From NCBI GenBank assembly GCA_002690445.1, contig NZER01000375.1, positions 1 to 35,114 of the forward strand: 35,114 nucleotides of DNA. Direction: 5' to 3'. How positions within the stretch are numbered: position 1 is the first letter of the stretch; each line of letters opens with the position of its first letter. The notes under the pieces were generated by a model. The model was not told the origin of the DNA, made no database searches, and was given only the letters and a program-made list of their open reading frames with translations. Below are positions 7,754 to 14,041 of the stretch, in pieces. Source of the DNA: Candidatus Pacearchaeota archaeon (lineage in GTDB: Archaea > Nanoarchaeota > Nanoarchaeia > Pacearchaeales > GW2011-AR1). The position numbers were made by a program, and so were the translations under genes.

Positions 7754-8017
7754 TCACATCCTCTCTGGGCAGACCTCGGCGCCCCAGGAGTCGTTTACTG
7801 GCTCAACCTTAGTGTTGCTCTCAGGATTATGCGGCCCATGCCCATCAAACCCCACTGATTCCACATCGTACATCTGTACACGCTTAGAACCACAGTAACA
7901 GCAAACGTACACACAGGCGCTCTTAGACTGTTCCATCCCCAAAATGCAGGAGAAGTGAGGGCAGTGCCGCTCCTTCTCCGCCTCCAATGCCCTAAACAAG
8001 AGTTCGTCGCTAGACAA
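7754..8017 (-). CDS. Small cysteine/histidine-rich protein, probable zinc binder
   Basis: 87 residues opening at TTG 8017. Residues about 19-43 hold CPHFSC followed by CVYVCCYCGSK, giving enough Cys/His ligands for a zinc site. The C-terminal half is acidic and Gly/Asn/Pro-rich. It overlaps a 28-codon ORF by 8 bases and is followed after two bases by the next gene. Role unknown. Confidence 0.6.
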   Translation of the reverse strand: MSSDELLFRALEAEKERHCPHFSCILGMEQSKSACVYVCCYCGSKRVQMYDVESVGFDGHGPHNPESNTKVEPVNDSWGAEVCPERM

Positions 8018-8096
8018 TGTTGCCTATTCTCTCCTCGTCTCTGAGCTCCCCGACCTCCGGAGCGCCCGCCAAACGTGACCGAAGCGACGATGCCAA
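8010..8096 (-). CDS. Possible 28-residue small protein
   Basis: TTG at 8096 has GGAGG five bases upstream; TAG at 8012-8010. The sequence (MASSLRSRLAGAPEV then GELRDEERIGNIV) looks protein-like. The competing ORF at 8024-8143 in another frame is Arg-rich and less convincing. Unknown function. Confidence 0.35.
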   Translation of the reverse strand: MASSLRSRLAGAPEVGELRDEERIGNIV

Positions 8097-8175
8097 AGGC
8101 TCCTCCAGGTTACTAAAAGTTGTCTACCGCCTCTGCCACCCATAAACACACCTCATCTCCCTAAGCCATACCCCA

Positions 8176-8265
8176 TCAATCTAACCTCGTAGCCCCAAAC
8201 TGAAGACGAGAAGCCCAGAAGCCAGAAAGCGCACCCACAGACCGCTGTAGCCGAATCCACGTCAC
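8176..8265 (-). CDS. Possible 29-residue small protein
   Basis: GTG at 8265 overlaps the TGA of the preceding micro-ORF (GTGA), suggesting coupling; TGA at 8178-8176. Starts MTWIRLQRSVGALSG. Without a comparison of relatives this stays a weak call. Confidence 0.25.
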   Translation of the reverse strand: MTWIRLQRSVGALSGFWASRLQFGATRLD

Positions 8266-8342
8266 AGAATCAACCACAGCACCAATGCCAAGAAAGCAAT
8301 CGTTACCACCGCCATCTCAGCCAGCAGCCATCTCTCACTCAC
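8262..8342 (-). CDS. Possible single-span membrane micropeptide
   Basis: GTG at 8342 lies inside the end of the previous gene, giving 26 residues; an internal ATG at 8315 gives 17 (MAVVTIAFLALVLWLIL). Almost the whole of the shorter form is one hydrophobic helix. It is followed by an overlapping 29-codon ORF. Translation is inferred only from coupling and composition. Confidence 0.4.
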   Translation of the reverse strand: MSERWLLAEMAVVTIAFLALVLWLIL

Positions 8343-8694
8343 GGCGCCTCAGCTCCCAGTACCCGCAGCCATCACACTCGTACCACCAATCCTCCCACAC
8401 ACGGCCATCTGCCCACACACACCTGCATGGAGCCTTCCACCGGTTCATTGTGCAGGCAGGACAGATTATCTCGGTCGCGGCCTTAGCCTCGATCCAGACA
8501 CCCGGTAGGTCTATATCTGTTGTAGATTCGAGAAGGCGGAGGTGGTCAATTACTTCAGGCTTGTGCCTCCGGAGTTCTTCAACGAACTCTGGGGGAGCTT
8601 TGGACTTCGGGCTATACGCTATGAAGTCCCCCTCGACTGTCAGCGTTATGCCCAGCTCGTTTGCTTTTCGAAAAACGGTTTCTGCCGCGGCCAC
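8335..8694 (-). CDS. TubC_N-like helical domain plus zinc finger protein
   Basis: 119 residues, GTG at 8694 directly after the upstream TAA. Residues about 10-53 (GITLTVEGDFIAYSPKSK then PPEFVEELRRHKPEVIDHLR) follow the small beta/alpha fold of TubC N-terminal docking-like domains common in phage DNA proteins. Residues about 78-115 hold CPAC, a Cys pair in APCRC, and CDGCGYW, a likely zinc-binding site. No enzyme domain follows. Role unknown. Confidence 0.65.
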   Translation of the reverse strand: MAAAETVFRKANELGITLTVEGDFIAYSPKSKAPPEFVEELRRHKPEVIDHLRLLESTTDIDLPGVWIEAKAATEIICPACTMNRWKAPCRCVWADGRVWEDWWYECDGCGYWELRRRE

Positions 8695-8877
8695 TTACAC
8701 AAGCCCTTTCTCTTCTTCTTTTCTTTCTTTCGCATATAGGGTGGAGGTCCCGGAAGAAAGAATCTTAGCGCCGTCTCTGTCCTCTAGGCTGCGTATTGCG
8801 TCGTCTAGCACCTCATCAAGCCACGTATGGTAAAACCGCACAAGAGTCTTAGCTTTAGACTTCGTGGGCTTCGCCAT
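8695..8877 (-). CDS. Small basic helical protein next to small terminase
   Basis: 60 residues from ATG 8877 (a TTG three bases earlier is also possible), starting inside the last codons of the small terminase gene. It has a basic N-terminus (MAKPTKSKAKTLVRF), an acidic centre (WLDEVLDDAIRSLEDRDG) and a Lys/Glu tail. Overlap with terS suggests coupled translation. Function unknown. Confidence 0.65.
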   Translation of the reverse strand: MAKPTKSKAKTLVRFYHTWLDEVLDDAIRSLEDRDGAKILSSGTSTLYAKERKEEEKGLV

Positions 8878-9346
8878 CAATCACCGGGCCTTCTAAGGCT
8901 CTGAGCTGCGCTTCCGCCTCCAGGCCCCGTTGCTTTAGAACCTCCAGGGCCTCAGGGCTTAGGTCTGCGTAGGGGTTGAAGGAATGTTGCATGGAGCCCT
9001 TGATTTCCTTCTTGTCGACGATGAGGCCCAGGATCTTGGCGATGCCCATCCAGGCTGCTACCCGCCCCGCGATGGAGGTATCGGGGCTATCACCGGTAGC
9101 CTCGGCGCCAAGGCCTTTAAGAACAGTTTCTTGATTGAGATCTACCTTAGCCTGGAGAGACTGCTGGCGAGCGGCGATGGCACGCTGTATTTCAACCTTT
9201 CGCAACTTAGTTGAGCCTATTTGGTGAGCGGAGGGCTGAGAATAGCCAGCAGCTACAGCGGAATCTGTAATGTGATTTGTGGCGACATAGGCGTTAACGA
9301 AGGCCTGCTCTTTGGGTGTGAGCTGGCCGTTACGACGTTTGGGCAT
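8855..9346 (-). CDS. terS: Terminase small subunit
   Basis: 163 residues from ATG 9346 with GAGGGGG six bases upstream. Small terminase recognises phage DNA and loads the large subunit. LTPKEQAFVNAYVATNHI, followed by SAVAAGYSQPSAHQIGS and KLRKVEIQRAIAARQQ, is the classic terminase_2-type N-terminal DNA-binding region. The C-terminus has a helix of Glu/Leu/Gln that would oligomerise and contact large terminase. It is the first well-supported gene of the leftward operon. Confidence 0.92.
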   Translation of the reverse strand: MPKRRNGQLTPKEQAFVNAYVATNHITDSAVAAGYSQPSAHQIGSTKLRKVEIQRAIAARQQSLQAKVDLNQETVLKGLGAEATGDSPDTSIAGRVAAWMGIAKILGLIVDKKEIKGSMQHSFNPYADLSPEALEVLKQRGLEAEAQLRALEGPVIDGEAHEV

Positions 9347-9413
9347 AGATCCCCCTCATTGTGTAACCTTCGGGTCGCACGGGTGCGTATGTTAGCGTCT
9401 TCGGCTTACCCAT
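9330..9413 (-). CDS. Possible leader peptide before small terminase
   Basis: ATG 9413 to TAA 9332-9330, 27 residues, overlapping the terS start by 17 bases. MGKPKTLTYAPVRPEGY looks plausible, but its ribosome binding site is weak. Confidence 0.25.
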   Translation of the reverse strand: MGKPKTLTYAPVRPEGYTMRGIYAQTS

Positions 9414-9821
9414 CGCCGTTGTGCCTCACACACTTTTGGGAAAACGGGGTTTCATCCTTCTACGGGAAGGATGCCCCACCCCCGTATCCAGGGGCGTAGC
9501 TTCCCCTCTGGTTTGCTGAATTTCCGCGCTTAGCCCCATTCGGCGCTAGCCTATGAGAGCCCTCAGAGTAGGCGAACCCTACCTTAGTGTTCGGGTCCCC
9601 GCCCATTCTCAGTTCAGAGCTGATTATTCGCCCCCGTAGCTCTGAGACGCACTCCTCAGTATATCTGAGGTCCCGGGGATGAGAACCCCAGGCACCAGCC
9701 CACCAGTTGATAACCCAGTTAGTGGTGCCACCTGGGGCCACCTAGCTTGGGCTTTCGGCCCCGGGGATCACCCAGGGCCAATTGCCCGCTGGCGACATCT
9801 CGCTATGGACGAGACACCCCA
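9347..9821. promoter_or_regulatory. Leader of the leftward operon with several inverted repeats
   Basis: No convincing gene lies here. An ORF at 9460-9741 on the minus strand (93 codons, GTG start) is open but has no clear ribosome binding site. Structure seen: the palindrome ATCCTTC...GAAGGAT at 9454-9472; the arms TCAGAGCT (9614-9621) and AGCTCTGA (9638-9645); and CCTCAG-TATAT-CTGAGG at 9654-9670. These could be operators or RNA hairpins in the late transcript. Confidence 0.5.
9460..9741 (-). CDS. Doubtful ORF in the divergent control region
   Basis: 93 codons from GTG 9741. Composition is Gly/Ser/Arg-rich, and the end APGYGGGASFP overlaps a hairpin. No family recognised and the start signal is poor. 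Listed because it would be the first ORF of the leftward transcript if real. Confidence 0.25.
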   Translation of the reverse strand: MAPGGTTNWVINWWAGAWGSHPRDLRYTEECVSELRGRIISSELRMGGDPNTKVGFAYSEGSHRLAPNGAKRGNSANQRGSYAPGYGGGASFP

Positions 9822-9851
9822 ACCCTACCACACACCCAAAATCCCTGTCAA
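9822..9851 (-). promoter_or_regulatory. Predicted leftward (late operon) promoter
   Basis: Minus strand TTGACA (9851-9846), an 18-nt spacer ending TGG, then TAGGGT (9827-9822). It stands back to back with the rightward promoter, with 27 bp between the two -35 boxes. The -10 is weaker than consensus, so activation by a phage factor is possible. Confidence 0.45.
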
Positions 9852-9878
9852 CCCTCTAACCAATCCCACCCAGGGGGC

Positions 9879-9907
9879 TTGACAAATACCCCAAAGTGTG
9901 CTAGTAT
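9879..9907 (+). promoter_or_regulatory. Predicted rightward early promoter
   Basis: TTGACA (9879-9884), a 17-nt spacer ending TGC (extended -10), TAGTAT (9902-9907). It lies 33 bases before the first early ATG (9940), which has AGGAGG upstream. This is the best promoter in the window. Confidence 0.75.
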
Positions 9908-9939
9908 CAGTCTAAATCCACACAAATAGGAGGGCTATA

Positions 9940-10203
9940 ATGAAGCACCAGTTTGAGGAATATGGAAGTTTGGCTAGCCCTTGCCTACGTTGCAACATCC
10001 CGTTTGCGTATGCGGGCACATACCGGGGGTGGGTCGGTATCCCATGCCGGCAGGAGCGCTACACACCTAGCGAGGAACTGCGGATTACCAATCGATACCT
10101 TGCGCATTGGGAGCCCTGGCGCCGTGAGTTCACCAACATGACTACAGGACAAACTTTCGCAAGGCCGAAGACGACTTACGAGCGGATAGCAATCGCACAA
10201 TAG
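9940..10203 (+). CDS. First early protein, small Cys-containing
   Basis: 87 residues with AGGAGG seven bases before ATG 9940. It has a CLRC pair and a later single Cys (GIPCRQ), a Tyr/Trp-rich centre and a basic C-terminus. First genes of early operons often encode host-takeover factors, but nothing in this sequence identifies a function. Confidence 0.7.
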   Translation: MKHQFEEYGSLASPCLRCNIPFAYAGTYRGWVGIPCRQERYTPSEELRITNRYLAHWEPWRREFTNMTTGQTFARPKTTYERIAIAQ

Positions 10204-10215
10204 GAGGGTCATAGC

Positions 10216-10440
10216 ATGGTTACAAAAGCAGAGGGATCCACTTATCTAGTAGGCCACTACCAGTATTGGGACATTGCAGATGAGCTCAAGGAGGCAGCGG
10301 GCGGCTATGCGTGTGGGAAGGCATCTCTCGCCCAAGCTACCCAAGCCCTAGAGCAGCGCCAGCAATTTTTAGAGGAGAAATTACGGGAGCTTTACGAGGA
10401 GGTGATTCATGACGCTCACGAGCATTTCGCAAGAGGCTAA
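10216..10440 (+). CDS. Small early helical protein
   Basis: 74 residues from ATG 10216 with AGGAGG upstream. The second half (ATQALEQRQQFLEEKLRELYEEV) is a strongly predicted amphipathic/coiled-coil helix. Function unknown. Its 3' end overlaps the next small gene by 32 bases. Confidence 0.65.
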   Translation: MVTKAEGSTYLVGHYQYWDIADELKEAAGGYACGKASLAQATQALEQRQQFLEEKLRELYEEVIHDAHEHFARG

Positions 10441-10546
10441 ACGTGGACGCCCTACCCCCGACGATGCTAGAGGTTATCCACATTGCAGCTGTCAGCAAAA
10501 AGGACGCAACGCGAAGCTTCAGGCAATCATCACGATGGCTATGTAG
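10409..10546 (+). CDS. Small early basic protein
   Basis: 45 residues, ATG 10409 preceded by a very strong GAGGAGGTG, TAG at 10544-10546. It contains RGRPTPDDA and then HCSCQQKGRNAKLQ, with three possible metal ligands. The ribosome binding site is the main support, since it overlaps the 3' end of the previous gene in another frame. Confidence 0.6.
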   Translation: MTLTSISQEAKRGRPTPDDARGYPHCSCQQKGRNAKLQAIITMAM

Positions 10547-10567
10547 CCACAAGTAGAAAAGGAGAGC

Positions 10568-10834
10568 ATGATGATCTTCGTTGACGATCGCACAGAGGAA
10601 GAGAAGAAAACCCACCGGTTAGCCGTGGTGGGAACCGACACATTCATGTCCGGCTGGGGCCAGGCCGAGGGTGGCGTATCCTATGCAGGGTGGGCGTTCA
10701 CGCCGGCTCAAGAGTCCAAGGCCATAACTAGGATTGAGAGCCGCGGCGACATGAAACGGGTGCGAGTGGTTATGCTGGACGGATACCGCCCCAGCGGGGT
10801 AGGGCACTGCCACATCTACGTCTACAGGGATTAG
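10568..10834 (+). CDS. Small early protein of unknown function
   Basis: 88 residues from ATG 10568 (the next codon is also ATG), AGGAGAGC upstream. Mixed beta/alpha pattern (HRLAVVGTD, ESKAITRIESR, VRVVMLDGYRP, HCHIYVYRD) suggests a small compact fold. Not recognised. Confidence 0.65.
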   Translation: MMIFVDDRTEEEKKTHRLAVVGTDTFMSGWGQAEGGVSYAGWAFTPAQESKAITRIESRGDMKRVRVVMLDGYRPSGVGHCHIYVYRD

Positions 10835-10845
10835 GAGATACCCGA

Positions 10846-11037
10846 ATGAGCCAGCAAGACACGTTGTACACCACCGCAGAGGTCGCCGACAGGCTCAGAG
10901 TCAGCGTGAAGACGGTGCTGTATTGGGTCAGCATCGGCCGGCTGAAGGGCCGGAAGATTGGCCCAGCCCGCAACAGCCAGCACCGGTTTACCGAGCAGGA
11001 CGTCCAGGAGTTTCTAACCGAAGGGAGCAGAGCATGA
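10846..11037 (+). CDS. MerR/excisionase-type helix-turn-helix protein
   Basis: 63 residues. YTTAEVADRLRVSVKTVLYW then GRLKGRKIG and RFTEQDVQEFL is the winged-helix DNA-binding pattern of MerR/HTH_17 (excisionase-like) proteins, with no effector domain. No integrase is visible, so a transcriptional or replication role is more likely than excision. A second protein of this type is at 15023-15202. Confidence 0.8.
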   Translation: MSQQDTLYTTAEVADRLRVSVKTVLYWVSIGRLKGRKIGPARNSQHRFTEQDVQEFLTEGSRA

Positions 11038-11216
11038 CCAACACCAAGACGCAGCACACACCAACGGGCTGGGAGTATCGACCGAACAAAGGTGTAAATC
11101 TAGGTAGTGATAAAAAGCCGGCCTATGTCGTCTTTGACGACGCGTGTTGGATTGTTGAGGTCGAGCTAGAGGACGACGGCGTTTATGTAAACGGAGTGCT
11201 GATTCAAAACTTCTAG
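11034..11216 (+). CDS. Small early protein whose 3' sequence recurs in the methyltransferase gene
   Basis: 60 residues from ATG 11034, overlapping the previous stop (ATGA). It ends ELEDDGVYVNGVLIQNF. The DNA for DGVYV (18 bp, 11173-11190) and NGVLIQNF (24 bp, 11190-11213) recurs exactly, in swapped order and a different reading frame, at 17452-17469 and 17409-17432 within the methyltransferase gene. Function unknown. Confidence 0.7.
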   Translation: MTNTKTQHTPTGWEYRPNKGVNLGSDKKPAYVVFDDACWIVEVELEDDGVYVNGVLIQNF

Positions 11217-11225
11217 GAGGTTATC

Positions 11226-11585
11226 ATGTCCGACGAGCTTACATATTCAACGTACCGAGACGCAATCAAGAGCATAGCGCAGGACATTATGGAGGAACAC
11301 CCAAGCCCCGACGAAGACAGCGACGGCAGGCGAGAAAAGGTGTGGGAGTGGGTAGACGGCCACCATTACGTCATATACTACGCCTACCATGAAGAGGTGC
11401 TACGCGCCACCGAGAACGAACCCGACGGAGCCGAGGTTGCGGGGTTCGCAGGCGAGAAGTCTGATTGGCGGGACATGAGGCAAGTGGCGGTGTTCCTGGC
11501 AATGGAGGCCGACGTCCACGAAGAACTACGCAGGCTTGAGGAAGAAAAGGAAGAAGCCGAGGAACTAGCGGAGGTCGAAGCATGA
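11226..11585 (+). CDS. Acidic early protein
   Basis: 119 residues from ATG 11226, strong AGGAGG upstream. The segment WEWVDGHHYVIYYAYHEEVLRAT..NE resembles a small conserved phage family of unknown function seen in early regions of environmental phages. The last 30 residues are almost all Glu, Ala and Leu (EELRRLEEEKEEAEELAE), a highly charged helix. DNA mimicry is possible but not shown. Confidence 0.7.
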   Translation: MSDELTYSTYRDAIKSIAQDIMEEHPSPDEDSDGRREKVWEWVDGHHYVIYYAYHEEVLRATENEPDGAEVAGFAGEKSDWRDMRQVAVFLAMEADVHEELRRLEEEKEEAEELAEVEA

Positions 11586-11612
11586 GTTTCTGAATCAAGA
11601 AGGAGGAACAAC

Positions 11613-11798
11613 ATGGAACAGACTCACACAGCCCCTAGATTCAGCGCTAAGGTTGAGCGCAACAGCCGCGGAGTCACCTGGTCCGTCCACGCCTACGGGG
11701 ACACCACAGACGAGTGTCAGAGGCTACTGGACGAGATGGTGGCTGACATGGAGGCCAAATACGGCAAGCCGATTCTTGAGAAGGAGGCAACAGCATGA
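11613..11798 (+). CDS. Small early protein
   Basis: 61 residues from ATG 11613, AGGAGG upstream. A beta-strand-like part (RFSAKVERNSRGVTWSVHAYG) is followed by one helix (ECQRLLDEMVADMEAKYG). It overlaps the next gene by four bases. Function unknown. Confidence 0.65.
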   Translation: MEQTHTAPRFSAKVERNSRGVTWSVHAYGDTTDECQRLLDEMVADMEAKYGKPILEKEATA

Positions 11799-12013
11799 GC
11801 ATCAAGATGGTTGAACAACGAGTATGCGACTTCCCAGGATGCGTTGGCGAATCGAATAGCTTAGATTGCGTTGAGTGTGGGCGCGACTTTTGCAACGCCC
11901 ATTACCAACGGCTTCCTGGCCCCAATAATCTCCAATTGTACCTCTGCGGCAACTGCGTCATCGAGAAGCTGCCCAACGTGGCCAACAACCTCGGCTTCAA
12001 AACCAAGTCCTGA
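11795..12013 (+). CDS. Small zinc-finger protein
   Basis: 72 residues, start overlapping the previous stop. CDFPGC, CVECGRDFCNAHY and CGNC supply about eight Cys/His ligands, enough for a double (treble-clef or RING-like) zinc fold. Such early phage zinc proteins often bind nucleic acids or host proteins; the target is unknown. Confidence 0.7.
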   Translation: MSIKMVEQRVCDFPGCVGESNSLDCVECGRDFCNAHYQRLPGPNNLQLYLCGNCVIEKLPNVANNLGFKTKS

Positions 12014-12046
12014 GTTTATCGAAGGATTAAGTCATAGGAGGACAAA

Positions 12047-12982
12047 ATGGAAGACAAACAGATAGCAATAGCCCACCCCACCGGCCTAGAACTACCGGAC
12101 CGGAACACCGTACAGCAGCAACTCCGAGCCGTTCACGCCTTTCAGTTATTGGTCAAAGAGACCTTGATTGAAGGACATGATTTCGGGACCATCCCAGGCA
12201 CCAATAAGCCCACACTGCTGAAGCCAGGGGCGGAGAAGATAAACAAGCTGCTGGGACTAGAGGAGCACTACGACATCCTGGAATCTACCGAGGACTGGGA
12301 CAAACCTAGATTCGCTTACACTGTCCGTAGCCGCCTTGTCCACTCAGCTAGCGGCCAGACCGTCGTAGAGGGGCTAGGCGAGTGCAACAGCTACGAGTCC
12401 AAGTACCGATGGCGCTACCTCAATCGTAGCTGCCCCTCGTGCGGTCAGGAATCTATCATCCAGGGCAAGGCCGAGTACGGCGGCGGCTGGGTCTGCTTCA
12501 AGAAAAAAGGCGGTTGCGGCGCCAAGTTCAACGACCAGGACACCAGCATCACCGGCCAGAAAATAGGCCGAGTAGAGAACGACGACATATTCAGCCAAGT
12601 AAACACAATACTCAAGATGGCGAAGAAACGAGCCCTGGTTGACGCCTCCCTATCCGCAGGCCGACTGTCTGACATCTTCACCCAAGACATGGAAGACCTC
12701 GGCAACGACAAAACCGAACCAACAGCCTCTAAAGAATCCCCTGTGGAGGTCCCTGAGAGGCCCAGAGACGAACGGAAGCACGAAGAGAGCAGTAACCCCA
12801 CCGAAGGGCCTGGGGACGGACAGACGGCGTTCTGGACATGGGTGCGGAGTCAGGGCAAGGCGCCGAAGGACGTGACGGCGGTGCTGGGTGCGCCGCTGGT
12901 CAACTGGCTCAGGGAGGACGATAGCCGGAGCTATGCGCAGGCCAAGGGCGTCTGTCGGGCTCAGTGGCAGAAATCGGATTAG
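12047..12982 (+). CDS. Conserved phage DNA-metabolism protein with zinc ribbon
   Basis: 311 residues, AGGAGG upstream of ATG 12047. The N-terminal core (EGHDFGTIPG, KPTLLKPGAEKINKLLGL, RSRLVHSASGQTVVEGLGE) and the insert with C129, C132, C150 and C157 (CPSCG ... CFKKKGGCGAKF) belong to a family that recurs in phage replication/recombination regions. NTILKMAKKRALVDASL follows, then a disordered acidic linker and a small C-terminal helical domain. Its place before the replication genes suggests a single-strand DNA-handling or annealing role. That is inference; the biochemical function is not known to me. Confidence 0.75.
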   Translation: MEDKQIAIAHPTGLELPDRNTVQQQLRAVHAFQLLVKETLIEGHDFGTIPGTNKPTLLKPGAEKINKLLGLEEHYDILESTEDWDKPRFAYTVRSRLVHSASGQTVVEGLGECNSYESKYRWRYLNRSCPSCGQESIIQGKAEYGGGWVCFKKKGGCGAKFNDQDTSITGQKIGRVENDDIFSQVNTILKMAKKRALVDASLSAGRLSDIFTQDMEDLGNDKTEPTASKESPVEVPERPRDERKHEESSNPTEGPGDGQTAFWTWVRSQGKAPKDVTAVLGAPLVNWLREDDSRSYAQAKGVCRAQWQKSD

Positions 12983-12984
12983 CG

Positions 12985-13176
12985 ATGCCAATGCGTGCCT
13001 CGACTGCCCACGGCGCTCCATCTCAAGACTCGCCTCTACAAAGCGGCCTAATGGCCCACGACGAGCCTTGCCCTGTCGAACCATCACCAAACACACCGCC
13101 CTACGAGCCTTGCCCTGTCGAATCCGACCCGAACCGTGCGTCTAATCGGGTCAGTACGTGGCAAACCGCGCCATAG
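12985..13176 (+). CDS. Possible proline-rich ORF with an internal repeat
   Basis: ATG 12985 (GTG 12964 in the same frame), TAG at 13174-13176. About 63 residues, Pro/Ser-rich, with EPCPVE occurring twice because a 20-bp DNA unit at 13061-13080 repeats at 13103-13122. The ribosome binding site is poor. The rest of this roughly 300-bp stretch has only an AAAGGAGG before an ATG-ACT-TGA at 13198, which could be an initiation site broken by a lost base. Confidence 0.3.
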   Translation: MPMRASTAHGAPSQDSPLQSGLMAHDEPCPVEPSPNTPPYEPCPVESDPNRASNRVSTWQTAP

Positions 13177-13280
13177 CATCCTAGAAAGGAGGACACAATG
13201 ACTTGACACACCGAGTTTTAACCTGCCTCGCCCGAACATTTCAGTTCTTAACCAAATGGTTCAAAAGAAGGAGGAAACAC

Positions 13281-13985
13281 ATGGATACCAAGGACGAATT
13301 TTTGTATCGTAGGTACAGCATCAGCCTAGACTTCGCCAACGGGCTAGCTGGTGGCACACCCCTAACCAGCAACCTCATCAGTGAGCACATCCAGCTCTTC
13401 GCTCAGGGGGTGTCCAACCCCCTGAAGTACGCCAAGCAGGTCGAGGGCGAGGTGACGGAGGAGGCAATGCAGGCCCACCTAGCCCGCTGCTCGTCGGGGT
13501 TTCCCGCCGACGAGGACGGGATATACCTTCGGGGCTTTCAGTTCAACGCCATGCTAAAGGATGCGGCGCAGCGCATGAAGGCCACGGTTTCCAAGAAGGG
13601 GCTAGGCAACACCATTCGAGACGGCGGGCTACTGTTCCCGCACCGGATATACCTGGATGCGGAGCCGCTGATTATCGAAAGGCCGGTCAAGCCTGACAAC
13701 GCGCCGTCCAACATCAAGGTGTTCCAAGTAGCAGAGGACGTGCATCTGACAATACCCTGTGCGGTGCTAGAGAACGGGGACCTGCCCGACAAGCTGTTCA
13801 GGCAGATGTGGATCGTGGCGCAGGGGATCGGCCTCGGTGCCAACCGGCACCTTGGGTATGGCCAGTTCAAGGTCACAGGACTCCAAGAAACGGGCAACTG
13901 GGACATCACGGAACTGTGGCAGGACGGCAATGAGCCGCTAGAGACATCGCCAGTGCCGGAGGTGGTGCCAGCGGGCAAGAAGTAG
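13281..13985 (+). CDS. RAMP-like phage protein
   Basis: 234 residues from ATG 13281 with GGAGG eight bases upstream; the open frame starts earlier, at 13203. Residues 81-100 (YLRGFQFNAMLKDAAQRMK) and the C-terminal glycine-rich loop GIGLGANRHLGYGQFKV (182-198) resemble the fold elements of RAMP (Cas7/Cas6/Csm-type ferredoxin) proteins, which carry a G-rich loop after a helix near the C-terminus. No catalytic His or CRISPR neighbours are seen. Relatives of this type occur in phage early regions without known function. RNA or single-strand DNA binding is a reasonable inference. The 21-bp hairpin at 13404-13424 lies within it. Confidence 0.7.
   Translation: MDTKDEFLYRRYSISLDFANGLAGGTPLTSNLISEHIQLFAQGVSNPLKYAKQVEGEVTEEAMQAHLARCSSGFPADEDGIYLRGFQFNAMLKDAAQRMKATVSKKGLGNTIRDGGLLFPHRIYLDAEPLIIERPVKPDNAPSNIKVFQVAEDVHLTIPCAVLENGDLPDKLFRQMWIVAQGIGLGANRHLGYGQFKVTGLQETGNWDITELWQDGNEPLETSPVPEVVPAGKK
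13404..13424. repeat. Second copy of the 21-bp hairpin
   Basis: Identical to 2111-2131, with arms CAGGGGGT/ACCCCCTG. Here it is in plus-strand coding sequence, encoding QGVSNPL, in a gene unrelated to the first copy. Confidence 0.85.
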
Positions 13986-13990
13986 GGTTG

Positions 13991-14008
13991 ACCCTTCCGT
14001 GGAAGGGT
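13991..14008. repeat. Dispersed palindrome ACCCTTCC-GT-GGAAGGGT, possible terminator
   Basis: Eight-base perfect arms six bases after the stop of the RAMP-like gene. GTTGAC flanks it on both sides. No T-run follows, so a rho-independent terminator is not certain. Same core as 7426-7441 and 31501-31516. Confidence 0.7.
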
Positions 14009-14041
14009 TGACAGGTCGAGAAGATAGATATACCCTACCGC

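Noticed and set aside
8024..8143. 39-codon Arg-rich minus-strand ORF
   Set aside because: The overlapping 28-codon frame at 8010-8096 has a better ribosome site and more natural composition.
10846..11037. Excisionase implying a temperate phage
   Set aside because: The fold fits, but no integrase, attachment site or repressor was found anywhere, so lysogeny is not supported.
12650..13096. 148-codon minus-strand ORF
   Set aside because: Antisense of the zinc-ribbon protein end and spacer; no motif or ribosome site.
13203..13280. Upstream extension of the RAMP-like gene and a TTGACA at 13203
   Set aside because: The strong ribosome site before ATG 13281 decides the start, and no -10 box stands at the right distance from the TTGACA. 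A lost base near 13198 remains possible but is unsupported.
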